From contig CANMSL010000020.1 of assembly GCA_947500505.1 (NCBI GenBank), positions 1-62,337 on the forward strand: DNA of 62,337 bases, in the 5' to 3' direction. The translations under genes were made by a program, and so were the position numbers. Below, one piece after another: positions 1 through 8,916 of this stretch; position 1 is the first letter of the stretch, and every line of letters starts with the position of its first letter. The DNA is from an uncultured Aquimarina sp. Lineage in GTDB: Bacteria; Bacteroidota; Bacteroidia; Flavobacteriales; Flavobacteriaceae. The notes under the pieces were generated by a model. The model was not told the origin of the DNA. It was given only the letters and a program-made list of their open reading frames with translations, and did no database searches.

Positions 1-234
1 ACAACAATACTTTTTCTTAAGAAATTTAAAACCTTTTTGTAACAACCTAAAAACATTAAACTTACGCAATAAAAAAATAAAATTTGAAGCAAAACTTTTC
101 ACATTAAACCTAAAAAACCCCTCTAAATTACTCCTTAATATGTAGTTACATAAACTGTAATTAAAATAACATTACACTAAACACTTAAAACAGCGAACAT
201 TCACTAATTATTTAATAATTGTATACTGTATTTA

Positions 235-265
235 TTGTGAGGATTTTATTATCGTATTATCTTTG
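235..265 (+). promoter_or_regulatory. Bacteroidota-type promoter of thrS operon
   Basis: A TTG at 235-237 is followed after 20 bases by TATCTTTG at 258-265, a perfect fit to the flavobacterial consensus TTG-N17-23-TAnnTTTG. Transcription would start around 272, leaving a leader of only about 14 bases before thrS. The upstream 234 bases are AT-rich and show no gene. Confidence 0.7.
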
Positions 266-285
266 CCCTTTTAATTAGAAAAATA

Positions 286-2232
286 ATGATCAAAATTACG
301 TTACCAGACGGTTCGGTTAGAGAATATAGCAGTACTGTCACTGCTATGGATGTTGCGAGAGATATCAGCGAAGGGTTTGCCAGAAATGTTATTTCGGCAA
401 AATTTAATGATACTATTATAGAAACAACAACCGAATTGACAACTGACGGAAATCTAGTTTTGTTCACCTGGAGAGATGATGATGGAAAAAAAGCGTTTAG
501 ACATTCCACTTCACACGTTTTAGCACAGGCGTTAGAAGAATTATATCCAGGAGTAAAATTATCTATTGGTCCCGCTATTGATAACGGATTCTATTACGAC
601 GTAGATCTTGGCGATCAAAGTATATCTGAAAAAGATTTCAAGGGTATTGAAGACAAAATGTTAGAAATTGCCAGAGGAAAGCATGAGTTCAAAATGAGAT
701 CGGTTTCCAAAGACGATGCTTTAGCTAAATATAAAGAAGAAGGTAACGAATATAAGATTGAATTAATTGAAAATCTTGAAGACGGAACTATTACTTTTTG
801 TGATCACGACACATTTACAGACCTATGTCGTGGAGGGCATATTCCTAATACCGGACTCATTAAAGCTGTTAAAATTATGAGTGTTGCCGGTGCTTACTGG
901 CGAGGAAATGAAAACAACAAACAACTTACCAGAGTTTACGGCACTTCTTTTCCAAAACAAAAAGAACTTAAAGAACACTTAGAATTACTTGAAGAAGCAA
1001 AAAAACGAGATCACAGAAAACTAGGAAAAGAATTAGAATTTTTTACCTTTTCCCAGAAAGTAGGTCAAGGATTACCGTTGTGGCTACCAAAAGGAGCAGC
1101 TTTACGTGAGCGATTAGAGCAGTTTCTAAAGAAGGCTCAGAAAAAAGCCGGTTATGAAATGGTAGTTACACCTCATATTGGACAAAAAGAATTATATGTT
1201 ACCTCAGGTCACTACGCGAAATATGGAGAGGATAGTTTTCAGCCAATAAACACTCCTGCCGAGGGAGAAGAATTCTTATTAAAACCTATGAACTGCCCTC
1301 ATCATTGTGAGATTTACAATAGCGGGCCATGGTCATATAGAGATTTACCTAAACGATATGCAGAGTTTGGAACTGTATATAGATACGAACAAAGTGGCGA
1401 ACTTCACGGACTTACAAGAGTACGTGGATTTACACAAGATGACGCACATATATTCTGCACCCCTGATCAATTAGATGAAGAATTCAAAAAAGTAATTGAC
1501 CTTGTTTTGTATGTTTTCGGATCTTTAGGTTTTGAAAATTTTACAGCTCAAGTATCGGTAAGAGACCTCGATAATCCCGAAAAGTATATTGGAGATATCG
1601 AAAATTGGAAAAAAGCTGAAAATGCGATTATCAGTGCTGCAAAAGACAAAGGTTTGAATTATGTGATTGAAACTGGTGAAGCTGCTTTTTATGGTCCAAA
1701 ACTAGACTTTATGGTTAAAGATGCTTTAGGCAGAAGTTGGCAACTAGGGACTATTCAAGTTGATTATAATTTACCTGAACGTTTTGATCTTCAATATAAA
1801 GGCAGTGACAATGAAATGCACAGACCGATAATGATCCATAGAGCTCCTTTTGGGAGTATGGAAAGATTTATTGCTATTTTGTTAGAACATACCGCAGGCA
1901 ACTTCCCCCTCTGGTTAATGCCCGAACAGGTTATTATCCTATCAATCAGTGAGAAATATGAAAAATACGCTGAAAAAGTTTTAAATTTGTTAGAAAATAA
2001 CGAAATTCGCGCCCTTGCAGATCATAGAAACGAAACTATGGGAAAAAAAATTAGAGAAGCAGAAATGAAAAAAATTCCTTACATTGTTATTGTAGGGGAG
2101 CAAGAAGAAAAGGACAATACAATATCCATTAGAAAACATGGGGGAGAAGATTTAGGAGCGGTAAGTATTGAAAAGTTCACTGAAATTATTACAGAAGAAA
2201 TAAATAGAACGTTAAAACCATTTAACGGATAA
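286..2232 (+). CDS. thrS: Threonyl-tRNA synthetase
   Basis: Class II aminoacyl-tRNA synthetase that charges tRNA-Thr in the cytoplasm. The 648 residues match full-length bacterial ThrRS. In order there are an N-terminal TGS domain (about residues 1-60), an editing domain with the HSTSHVLAQAL zinc-site segment and the CRGGHIP motif (about 65-230), the class II catalytic core with motif 2 around the tract TVYRYEQSGELHGLTRVRGF, NCPHHCEIY with its zinc-binding Cys, and a C-terminal anticodon-binding domain (about 545-640). It is the first gene of the thrS-infC-rpmI-rplT operon, an arrangement shared with many bacteria. The ATG at 286 fits the promoter just upstream. Confidence 0.98.
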   Translation: MIKITLPDGSVREYSSTVTAMDVARDISEGFARNVISAKFNDTIIETTTELTTDGNLVLFTWRDDDGKKAFRHSTSHVLAQALEELYPGVKLSIGPAIDNGFYYDVDLGDQSISEKDFKGIEDKMLEIARGKHEFKMRSVSKDDALAKYKEEGNEYKIELIENLEDGTITFCDHDTFTDLCRGGHIPNTGLIKAVKIMSVAGAYWRGNENNKQLTRVYGTSFPKQKELKEHLELLEEAKKRDHRKLGKELEFFTFSQKVGQGLPLWLPKGAALRERLEQFLKKAQKKAGYEMVVTPHIGQKELYVTSGHYAKYGEDSFQPINTPAEGEEFLLKPMNCPHHCEIYNSGPWSYRDLPKRYAEFGTVYRYEQSGELHGLTRVRGFTQDDAHIFCTPDQLDEEFKKVIDLVLYVFGSLGFENFTAQVSVRDLDNPEKYIGDIENWKKAENAIISAAKDKGLNYVIETGEAAFYGPKLDFMVKDALGRSWQLGTIQVDYNLPERFDLQYKGSDNEMHRPIMIHRAPFGSMERFIAILLEHTAGNFPLWLMPEQVIILSISEKYEKYAEKVLNLLENNEIRALADHRNETMGKKIREAEMKKIPYIVIVGEQEEKDNTISIRKHGGEDLGAVSIEKFTEIITEEINRTLKPFNG

Positions 2233-2264
2233 AATAATTAAGTTTAATTTAAAAATTTTAAGTC

Positions 2265-2822
2265 ATAGCAATAAGAAGAAGAAGGTCTCAGAAACCACTA
2301 AGAGTAATTAAAGAAGATGCTCACAGAATCAATCATAAAATTAGGGTTGATGAAGTACGCCTAGTAGGCGAAAATGTAGAAGTTGGGGTATATCCAACTA
2401 AAAAAGCACTAGCACTTGCTGAAGAGCAAGAGTTAGATCTTGTAGAAATTTCTCCAAAAGCGGTACCGCCTGTTTGTAAAATCATGGACTACAAAAAGTT
2501 CTTATATGAGCAGAAAAAAAGGGACAAAGCTCTTAAAAACAAGGCCACCAAAGTCACTATAAAAGAGATTAGATTTGGCCCTAATACCGACGAGCATGAC
2601 TACGAGTTTAAGAAAAAACATGCAATCAAGTTTTTAAGCGAAGGTGCTAAATTAAAAGCGTATGTTTTCTTTAAAGGTCGTTCTATCATATATAAAGATC
2701 AAGGACAGATACTATTATTAAGACTTGCCCAAGAACTAGAAGATTATGGAAAAGTAGAACAAATGCCAAAACTGGAAGGTAAACGTATGATTATGTTTAT
2801 TGCTCCAAAAAAAACAAAATAA
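2265..2822 (+). CDS. infC: Translation initiation factor IF-3, ATA start
   Basis: IF-3 binds the 30S subunit and monitors start-codon and initiator-tRNA pairing. The N-domain begins AIRRRRSQKPLRVIKEDAHR and leads through INHKIRVDEVRLVG to the linker near KIMDYKKFLYEQKK, followed by the C-domain (TKVTIKEIRFGPNTDEHDYEF). Length is 185 residues, normal for the family. The reading frame upstream hits TAA at 2259-2261, and only GTC and ATA (2265) precede the conserved AIRRRR, so translation must begin at a non-canonical codon, most likely ATA. An ATG at 2484 lies in the middle of the protein and would delete the whole N-domain. Non-canonical infC starts are known to allow autoregulation by IF-3 itself. 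It lies 32 bases after thrS. Confidence 0.93.
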   Translation: MAIRRRRSQKPLRVIKEDAHRINHKIRVDEVRLVGENVEVGVYPTKKALALAEEQELDLVEISPKAVPPVCKIMDYKKFLYEQKKRDKALKNKATKVTIKEIRFGPNTDEHDYEFKKKHAIKFLSEGAKLKAYVFFKGRSIIYKDQGQILLLRLAQELEDYGKVEQMPKLEGKRMIMFIAPKKTK

Positions 2823-2826
2823 AAAA

Positions 2827-2856
2827 CACAACTTCTTTTTTTTGAAAGAAGTTGTG
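2827..2856 (+). promoter_or_regulatory. Perfect 12-bp hairpin between infC and rpmI
   Basis: CACAACTTCTTT (2827-2838) and AAAGAAGTTGTG (2845-2856) pair perfectly across a 6-base loop. No run of T follows, so it is not a standard terminator. It could be an attenuator, an RNA processing site, or part of an L20-responsive leader; L20 autoregulation through structured RNA in this operon is known in other bacteria. The role here is inference. Confidence 0.55.
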
Positions 2857-2870
2857 AAATAATAAGTGAG

Positions 2871-2889
2871 ATTATTATAAAAACCAGGA
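2871..2889 (+). promoter_or_regulatory. Leader motif copy 1, upstream of rpmI
   Basis: The 19 bases ATTATTATAAAAACCAGGA lie just before the rpmI ATG at 2894. A near-copy occurs ahead of rplT at 3113-3130. The AGGA part could serve as a weak ribosome-binding sequence, which is unusual in this otherwise SD-poor window. Confidence 0.4.
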
Positions 2890-2893
2890 TACA

Positions 2894-3091
2894 ATGCCTA
2901 AAATGAAAACAAAATCCAGTGCTAAAAAGCGTTTTAAGCTTACCGGTACTGGTAAAATCAAAAGAAAGCACGCTTTTAAGAGTCATATTTTGACAAAAAA
3001 ATCTAAAAAGCGAAAGCTTGCTTTGACGCACTCAACATTGGTGCATAAAAGCGATGAAAACAATATTAAAGAACAATTACGTTTAAAGTAA
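2894..3091 (+). CDS. rpmI: 50S ribosomal protein L35
   Basis: Small basic structural protein of the large ribosomal subunit. The 65 residues start MPKMKTKSSAKKRFKLTGTG, the typical L35 N-terminus, and contain the KRKHAFKSHILTKKSKKRKR-like basic stretch. The length is normal. It sits between infC (71 bases upstream, with a hairpin in the gap) and rplT (119 bases downstream), the universal order of this operon. Confidence 0.97.
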   Translation: MPKMKTKSSAKKRFKLTGTGKIKRKHAFKSHILTKKSKKRKLALTHSTLVHKSDENNIKEQLRLK

Positions 3092-3112
3092 TCGCTCTTT
3101 AATTAGGTTAAA

Positions 3113-3130
3113 ATTATTATAAACCCAGGA
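3113..3130 (+). promoter_or_regulatory. Leader motif copy 2, upstream of rplT
   Basis: ATTATTATAAACCCAGGA nearly repeats the element in front of rpmI. It is followed at 3148-3179 by three short direct copies of CAGAATT. The 119-base gap before rplT is long for an operon of this kind and may hold a regulatory RNA structure. Confidence 0.4.
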
Positions 3131-3210
3131 GTTGGGCCTTTAAAAGAATTCAGAATTCAGAATTGCAAATTCAGAATTATTGAATCGCCTACTACTAAAA
3201 AATTTAAATT

Positions 3211-3555
3211 ATGCCAAGATCAGTAAATTCTGTTGCAAAAAGAGCTAGAAGAAAAAGAGTTCTTAAGCAAGCAAAGGGTTACTTCGGACGTCGTAAAAAC
3301 GTTTGGACAGTAGCAAAAAATGCAGTCGACAAAGCTATGTCATATGCTTACAGAGACCGCAGAAACAAAAAAAGAACTTTCCGTGCTTTATGGATTACCC
3401 GTATTAATGCTGGTGCCCGCCTTCACGGTATGTCTTATTCTCAATTTATGGGAAAAGTAAAAGCTAATAATATCGAATTAAACCGTAAGGTTCTTGCAGA
3501 TTTAGCAATGAACAACCCAGAGGCTTTTAAAGCAATTGTAGAAAAAGTAAAGTAA
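3211..3555 (+). CDS. rplT: 50S ribosomal protein L20
   Basis: Large-subunit assembly protein that binds 23S rRNA and, in several bacteria, represses its own operon. The 114 residues begin MPRSVNSVAKRARRKRVLKQ and contain the conserved KGYFGRRKNVW, YRDRRNKKRTFRALWI and INAGAR segments. Length is normal. It is the last gene of the operon; a strong terminator begins 29 bases after its stop codon. Confidence 0.98.
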   Translation: MPRSVNSVAKRARRKRVLKQAKGYFGRRKNVWTVAKNAVDKAMSYAYRDRRNKKRTFRALWITRINAGARLHGMSYSQFMGKVKANNIELNRKVLADLAMNNPEAFKAIVEKVK

Positions 3556-3584
3556 TTTTTAATAATATATTTTCTCACTTATAG

Positions 3585-3613
3585 AAAACCTCGCTTTATT
3601 TGCGAGGTTTTTT
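3585..3613 (+). terminator. Intrinsic terminator after rplT
   Basis: AAAACCTCGC (3585-3594) pairs with GCGAGGTTTT (3602-3611) around a TTTATTT loop, and a T run continues to 3613. This closes the thrS-infC-rpmI-rplT operon. Confidence 0.9.
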
Positions 3614-3681
3614 ATTACATGCGTTTTGTTAAAAACGCATTTTAACGATTAAAAAGTGTATTTTATCCGTTAAAATTAAAA

Positions 3682-3708
3682 TTGCATAGTATTTTTTCAC
3701 TACTTTTG
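3682..3708 (+). promoter_or_regulatory. Candidate promoter of hybrid kinase gene
   Basis: TTG at 3682-3684 and TACTTTTG at 3701-3708 (TAnnTTTG) are separated by 16 bases, one short of the usual range. A transcript from here would have a leader of about 215 bases before the ATG at 3930. The rest of 3614-3929 shows no credible gene. Confidence 0.5.
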
Positions 3709-3929
3709 TCGAAATTAAGCTAGTTAAGGAAAGAAATATAATGTAAATACTTATTTAATCACATCTGCTTTTGTTAAAACAAATATTAGGATATGATTAT
3801 TTAGCTCTGTTTTGAAATATATTTTGGGGAAAAACATGTGGTCTAGATTTAGTTTGTTTCTTAAATGCAAACAATGAAGTTTGATGATAGGATACTCACC
3901 AGAAGTAAGACCAATAAACATAATACCCC

Positions 3930-6704
3930 ATGATATCAAATTGGTTTAAAACCTTACCAAAAAAGAAAAAATCAAAGACCCCTTTAAACCCAAAGGAAAA
4001 GGATATCCTGCACCTTATTAATTTTTTATGGAAAGAAGTCGATAACTCAACCAATGCTTCGGATCTAAAAAGAAAAATTGATATTTTCAACGAGCACTCC
4101 TTAGAAAGCAAAATCAATTCGCTTCCTGAGATATATCTCTTTTTAGAAGATTATATTATTGTAAAAAATGTTTTTCGTAAGTATACAAAACGAAAACTGA
4201 GAGAAATTATAAGTAATACTTATAACTCTTTACTTTGTTATCCAAACTTTGCACTAATATTTCATGAACTCAAGAAACAGGAGTTATCCATATGCGGAAT
4301 ATTCCTTACCCAAGTTTTAGAAAAATACTCACAATTAACCAGTACTTTTTACGATTCCGATTTACTAAAAATAAAAGCCTACTTAGAAAGCTTCAGTTAT
4401 CTTAACACTAATGATATTAATCAGGAGAGAAAGAAGATGTTAGAATTTTCTTCTAAGATATTCCTAAACACAAAAGATACCATAGGAGAAAATGCGATTG
4501 CCAACATATATCTAATTGTGTACAAGCAACATTTTCAATATTATCACTTGCTTGACACTTTTACTGCGACTTTGAATGTAATTCCTGAAGATATTTTCGC
4601 AAAAGACCTCATTAACTTCCCGAGTAAACAGCAAATGCTAAAAATGCTACAGAAACAGTTGCATAGTTTGGAAGAAGTTAATGAAAGACTTACAAAAGAA
4701 ATAATTGATCGTAAAAAGATAGAAGAGGATCTGAAACATAGTGAGAATCTAAAATCCAGTATTTTAAACACTGCCCTCGATGGGATTATCTTAGTTGATA
4801 ATGATGGAATAGTACAGGATTGGAATAAGCAAGCAGAGATTATTCTGAGGGTTAATAAGCACGAAACTATGGGGAAAAGTATTTATTCGCTCGTCCCCCA
4901 CGAACTAAGAGAAGAACTAAGAAGTAGTTTCAGTAATTATATTAAAACTGGCGAGGGGCAGCTAATTAACAAAAGAGTAGAGACATCTGTACCTTTAAGA
5001 GACGGTACTATAGTTTATGTAGAACTTACTATCATAGCTATTAAAACTAATGATGATCATCTTTTTAGTGCTTTTTTCAGAGATATAACGAATAAAAAGC
5101 TCATCGATAATGAAATCAGAGAGGCTAAAGTTTTTGCAGAAAAGTCGGCAAAGGCAAAATCTATTTTTTTGTCTAACATGAGTCATGAAATCAGAACTCC
5201 TTTAAATGTTATATTAGGTCTCACAGGAATTCTACAAAAAAGTGATTTTTCGAATCCCGAAGTGGATAAAACAAACCTAGAAGGCATACAATTCTCTGCA
5301 GAAAATCTTTTAGTTCTTGTAAATGATATTTTGGATTTTTCAAAAATTGAGGCAGGTAAACTTACTTGGCAACAAACCGACTTTAACATACACCAGTTTA
5401 TAAACAATATTTCTCGTGGATTTAAAATCAAAGCAGATGAAAAAGGGATTAACTATGAAACAGTTATTGACTCTTCTCTGCCTAAATTCATCGTTGGTGA
5501 TCAATTTAGATTAAATCAAATACTTACTAATCTTATAGGGAATGCTATAAAATTCACTCAAAAAGGCGATGTGATTATAAATATTGGGACAGAAATAAAA
5601 GAATCAGATGACATAATTATAAGTTTCTCAATAAAAGATACTGGTATAGGGATACCAAAGGATAAACTTGACTATATATTCCACAGTTTTTATCAAGTTC
5701 ATGAGCCGGGCAAGCACAAGATAGAAGGAACCGGTTTAGGTCTTGCTATATCTAAACAACTTATAGAATTACAAGGAGGTGTTTTAACTGCAGAAAGCAC
5801 CCCTGAGAAAGGTTCTAACTTCGAGTTTTCGATTAGATACAAAAAAAGTAAATTAACATCCTCTAAACCTGTTTCAGATCAAACCACAAAAATAGAGAAT
5901 ACCCCTTCCTTGTCAGGAATGAGTGTATTAGTTGTAGAAGATAATCAAATGAATCAATTTTTTGTAAAACAATTATTGTCTAACTGGAATATTGCAACAG
6001 ATATTGCCGAAAATGGAAAAATAGCTTTAGAAAAACTTGATACAAAATCATACGATTTAATCTTAATGGACATGCATATGCCTGTGATGGATGGTCCTGA
6101 GACTACTATGCACATTAGAAATTCAAATAATCCTAAAATTAGAAACATTCGGATTGTAGCTTGTTCTGCCGACGTGTTTCCAGAATCTAAAAAAACAGCT
6201 ACTGAATCCGGAATGGATTTCTATCTTACAAAACCTATTAATGAAAAAGCATTAGAAGAATTATTATTTAGCTTCAAACCTATTACCAATGAGAGTTCTA
6301 TAATTTCTGATAGAACAAGGATCATACCGAGCAAAAAAAACATCCAAAGGTATCATAGTTTTTGCGATTTTAGTTCGTTAAGCCTAGCCTTTTCGGGAGA
6401 CAACGAAACAATCCGGTCTATTCTGGAAGTATTTATTGAAGAGACTCCTCGAGATTATCTAAAATTACAAAAAGCAGTAAAGGATAAAAATTTTGCAGTG
6501 ATTTCAGAGCTTGCCCACAAACTTAAATCAAGTTTTAAGACTCTTGGATTATTTGAACAAGCACTTATTCTTGAGAAAATGGAACAATCCAAAAAAGCAG
6601 AACCTGGCGCTAATGATATTTCACTTTTAATGGATACTCTTGATTCTGCATATCCTTTGATTATTATCGAAATTAGAGAACGAATAGATTGTTTGACTAC
6701 TTAA
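3930..6704 (+). CDS. Hybrid sensor histidine kinase (PAS-HisKA-HATPase-REC-HPt)
   Basis: A 924-residue multi-step phosphorelay kinase. The first 240 residues match no domain I recognise and contain no membrane segment, so it is probably cytoplasmic. A coiled coil (about 235-275) leads into a PAS domain (ILNTALDGIILVDNDGIVQD, about 275-395). HisKA carries FLSNMSHEIRTPLN with phospho-acceptor His419. The ATPase domain shows NLIGNAIKFT, DTGIGIP and GTGLGLAI. A receiver domain follows with Asp714 (LILMDMHMPVMDG), then a C-terminal HPt domain with His863 (ELAHKLKSSFKTLG). No response regulator gene is adjacent, so its output partner is elsewhere. It is convergent with the next gene, 41 bases away. 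Confidence 0.93.
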   Translation: MISNWFKTLPKKKKSKTPLNPKEKDILHLINFLWKEVDNSTNASDLKRKIDIFNEHSLESKINSLPEIYLFLEDYIIVKNVFRKYTKRKLREIISNTYNSLLCYPNFALIFHELKKQELSICGIFLTQVLEKYSQLTSTFYDSDLLKIKAYLESFSYLNTNDINQERKKMLEFSSKIFLNTKDTIGENAIANIYLIVYKQHFQYYHLLDTFTATLNVIPEDIFAKDLINFPSKQQMLKMLQKQLHSLEEVNERLTKEIIDRKKIEEDLKHSENLKSSILNTALDGIILVDNDGIVQDWNKQAEIILRVNKHETMGKSIYSLVPHELREELRSSFSNYIKTGEGQLINKRVETSVPLRDGTIVYVELTIIAIKTNDDHLFSAFFRDITNKKLIDNEIREAKVFAEKSAKAKSIFLSNMSHEIRTPLNVILGLTGILQKSDFSNPEVDKTNLEGIQFSAENLLVLVNDILDFSKIEAGKLTWQQTDFNIHQFINNISRGFKIKADEKGINYETVIDSSLPKFIVGDQFRLNQILTNLIGNAIKFTQKGDVIINIGTEIKESDDIIISFSIKDTGIGIPKDKLDYIFHSFYQVHEPGKHKIEGTGLGLAISKQLIELQGGVLTAESTPEKGSNFEFSIRYKKSKLTSSKPVSDQTTKIENTPSLSGMSVLVVEDNQMNQFFVKQLLSNWNIATDIAENGKIALEKLDTKSYDLILMDMHMPVMDGPETTMHIRNSNNPKIRNIRIVACSADVFPESKKTATESGMDFYLTKPINEKALEELLFSFKPITNESSIISDRTRIIPSKKNIQRYHSFCDFSSLSLAFSGDNETIRSILEVFIEETPRDYLKLQKAVKDKNFAVISELAHKLKSSFKTLGLFEQALILEKMEQSKKAEPGANDISLLMDTLDSAYPLIIIEIRERIDCLTT

Positions 6705-6745
6705 AAAAAGTAAAATTTCTTCTGTTTTTAAAGCTTCTATAGATT

Positions 6746-8680
6746 TTACCTTACTACCAGTCTTTTAATCCCTGAGTTTTTATTATTATCGATTTTAACC
6801 AAGTACATACCAGGAGGAATAATTGAAACATCAATACCTATTTGTCTTTCATTCATAATATATTTTTCATGAAATACCTTTTTACCTTGCACAGTAAACA
6901 AAGTAATTTCTAGCGACGGATCTTCCAAATCATCAAATGTAAAATTGATATATGTTTCTGCCGGATTAGGGAAAAAAGAAAATCTATCAGATAATACATA
7001 GTCTTGGATAGAAAGTGCAACCCCTCTTTCTAAATAATCAGCTACTCCACTATTATCGGTATCATCATCAGTAGGATCTCCATTACCATTATAATCTTCA
7101 TCTATTGTCAAAATCCCATCTCCATCATCATCCATATCTCTATGGTTAGGAATATCATCGCCATCTGTATCTAAAAAATTCTCTCCTATCATTTTTAGCA
7201 AAGATTTTCCTGAGATATCTATTTCTCCAGCACTTCCTACTCCATCATTATCATCATCGTCATCTAAATAATCTGGTATTCCGTCTCCATCCGTATCATC
7301 ATCATCTAGTATCCCATTACCATTAACATCTTCTTCGTTATCAGCAATTCCATCCTGATTGGCGTCTTCGTAACTTATGATTATGCCATCTTCGTATATA
7401 CAGCCATTAGAATCAACTAACCGCAATGTATAGGTGCCAACGGGTGTATTAAAAATCCCTGTTGCATTAGTTTCCAAAACAACGAGGTCTTGCCTTAAAG
7501 AATATTCGAAAGGAGGTGTTCCTCCATTTCCAATTATTTCAATTGTATTATTCGTATCAGAAACATAGTCTATACTTACGTCTGCCTGGATAGGAGCCGG
7601 ATTAGAAACAGTTACCACCAAACTTATAATACAAGCATTGCTATCCCTACAACTTACTGTATAGTTTCCTGCCACTAAGTTTGTGAAAGAGGGTGATGCT
7701 TGATAAGTTAAATTGTCTGTACTATACTCATATGGAGGAACGCCTCCTAGTGCCTCAACTGTAATTCCTCCACTTGGATCATCAAAACAAAATGCACTAC
7801 TTGTTTCTATTAGCTGAAGTTCTAGAACCTGGGGTTCTGCTAGTAAGATAGAAGTGCCTACCTGACATCCATTAGCATCCGTAACTCTCACTTCATAATC
7901 GGCAGACGACAAATTGGAAAAAACAGAATTTGTTGATCCAGGAACAACTTCAATATCATTAGCAAATAGACTATATATATAAGGAGGAACACCTCCTGTT
8001 ACTTCCAAGTCTAACTCTCCATCACTATCCCCAAAACAACTTATTTCATTAACAGTCAAAATTGTATAAATCAATGGTTCTGGCTCTAAAACTGTAACAA
8101 AAACTGCTTCACTACAACCTGAGAATATATCGGATGCTATTACGTTATAATCTCCTGGTGTAATATCAAAAAATATAAAATTTTCTCCTGCTGTTCCTAA
8201 TTGTAATATACTTCCAGTAGTAGGATCTAGTAATTCATATTGATATTGACCTCCTCCTCCAAAAGTATCTACTATAATCTGAGCATTTGCCTCCCCAAAA
8301 CAAGTCACATCAATAACAGTAGCGTTTAGACTAAACTCATCTACTTCAATAACCGCAGCTATTTCGATAATACAGGCATTAGCATCTATCACCTCAATTC
8401 TATAAGTATTTGAAGGAAGGTTTGTGAATATAAAAGTTTCATTAGATATAGAACCCGAATTTATTATCTCTGTATTATCGCTATCAAAAATCGAATATAT
8501 ATAAGGAGCAGCACCTCCAGAAACCTGTATATCGATACTACCATCTGGAGTAAATAAACAAGATGCATTGGTAAAGGACTGCACAGTACCCATAAAGGAG
8601 TCACATATTTGGGATGTAGCTATTTGTACAGTAAACAAGAAGATGGATATACTTAGTAATATTTTAGTAGGAAAATTCAT
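6746..8680 (-). CDS. Secreted SprB-repeat protein with T9SS sorting domain
   Basis: A 644-residue exported protein. It has a signal peptide (about residues 1-24, ending TVQIATSQ) and about five consecutive SprB/adhesin-type repeats with the pattern CFG-D-G-I-V-GG-PPY-YS. A Ca-binding thrombospondin type 3-like stretch rich in DxDGxxD (DANQDGIADNEEDVNGNGI and following, about residues 430-530) comes next. It ends with a type A T9SS sorting domain (FFPNPAETYINF to GMYLVKIDNN and a basic end KRLVVR). SprB-type repeats occur in flavobacterial surface adhesins used in gliding and attachment. It should be exported by Sec, then T9SS, and anchored or released at the cell surface. It stands alone. Confidence 0.9.
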   Translation of the reverse strand: MNFPTKILLSISIFLFTVQIATSQICDSFMGTVQSFTNASCLFTPDGSIDIQVSGGAAPYIYSIFDSDNTEIINSGSISNETFIFTNLPSNTYRIEVIDANACIIEIAAVIEVDEFSLNATVIDVTCFGEANAQIIVDTFGGGGQYQYELLDPTTGSILQLGTAGENFIFFDITPGDYNVIASDIFSGCSEAVFVTVLEPEPLIYTILTVNEISCFGDSDGELDLEVTGGVPPYIYSLFANDIEVVPGSTNSVFSNLSSADYEVRVTDANGCQVGTSILLAEPQVLELQLIETSSAFCFDDPSGGITVEALGGVPPYEYSTDNLTYQASPSFTNLVAGNYTVSCRDSNACIISLVVTVSNPAPIQADVSIDYVSDTNNTIEIIGNGGTPPFEYSLRQDLVVLETNATGIFNTPVGTYTLRLVDSNGCIYEDGIIISYEDANQDGIADNEEDVNGNGILDDDDTDGDGIPDYLDDDDDNDGVGSAGEIDISGKSLLKMIGENFLDTDGDDIPNHRDMDDDGDGILTIDEDYNGNGDPTDDDTDNSGVADYLERGVALSIQDYVLSDRFSFFPNPAETYINFTFDDLEDPSLEITLFTVQGKKVFHEKYIMNERQIGIDVSIIPPGMYLVKIDNNKNSGIKRLVVR

Positions 8681-8847
8681 AATTTTCTATTCATTTATTT
8701 CAATTAGGATATGCCAAGTTTTATTTTTTAAATAAAGTTCAAATCTATTCAAAAAAAACTAACAGCATGCCCACCAGCATGATTTTGTGGACAAATTACT
8801 ATTTTTTAGGGATTCCAGTAAAATTGATGACTATTATTAAAGAATTA

Positions 8848-8882
8848 TTGCAGATCTCAAAATTGTTTAATAGCTATATTTG
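8848..8882 (+). promoter_or_regulatory. Possible promoter of rRNA methyltransferase gene
   Basis: TATATTTG at 8875-8882 is a perfect TAnnTTTG element 34 bases before the ATG at 8917. The nearest TTG (8848-8850) is 24 bases upstream, slightly beyond the normal spacing. Confidence 0.45.
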
Positions 8883-8916
8883 GCCTTATTTTACAAAACA
8901 CAAAACCATACACTGA

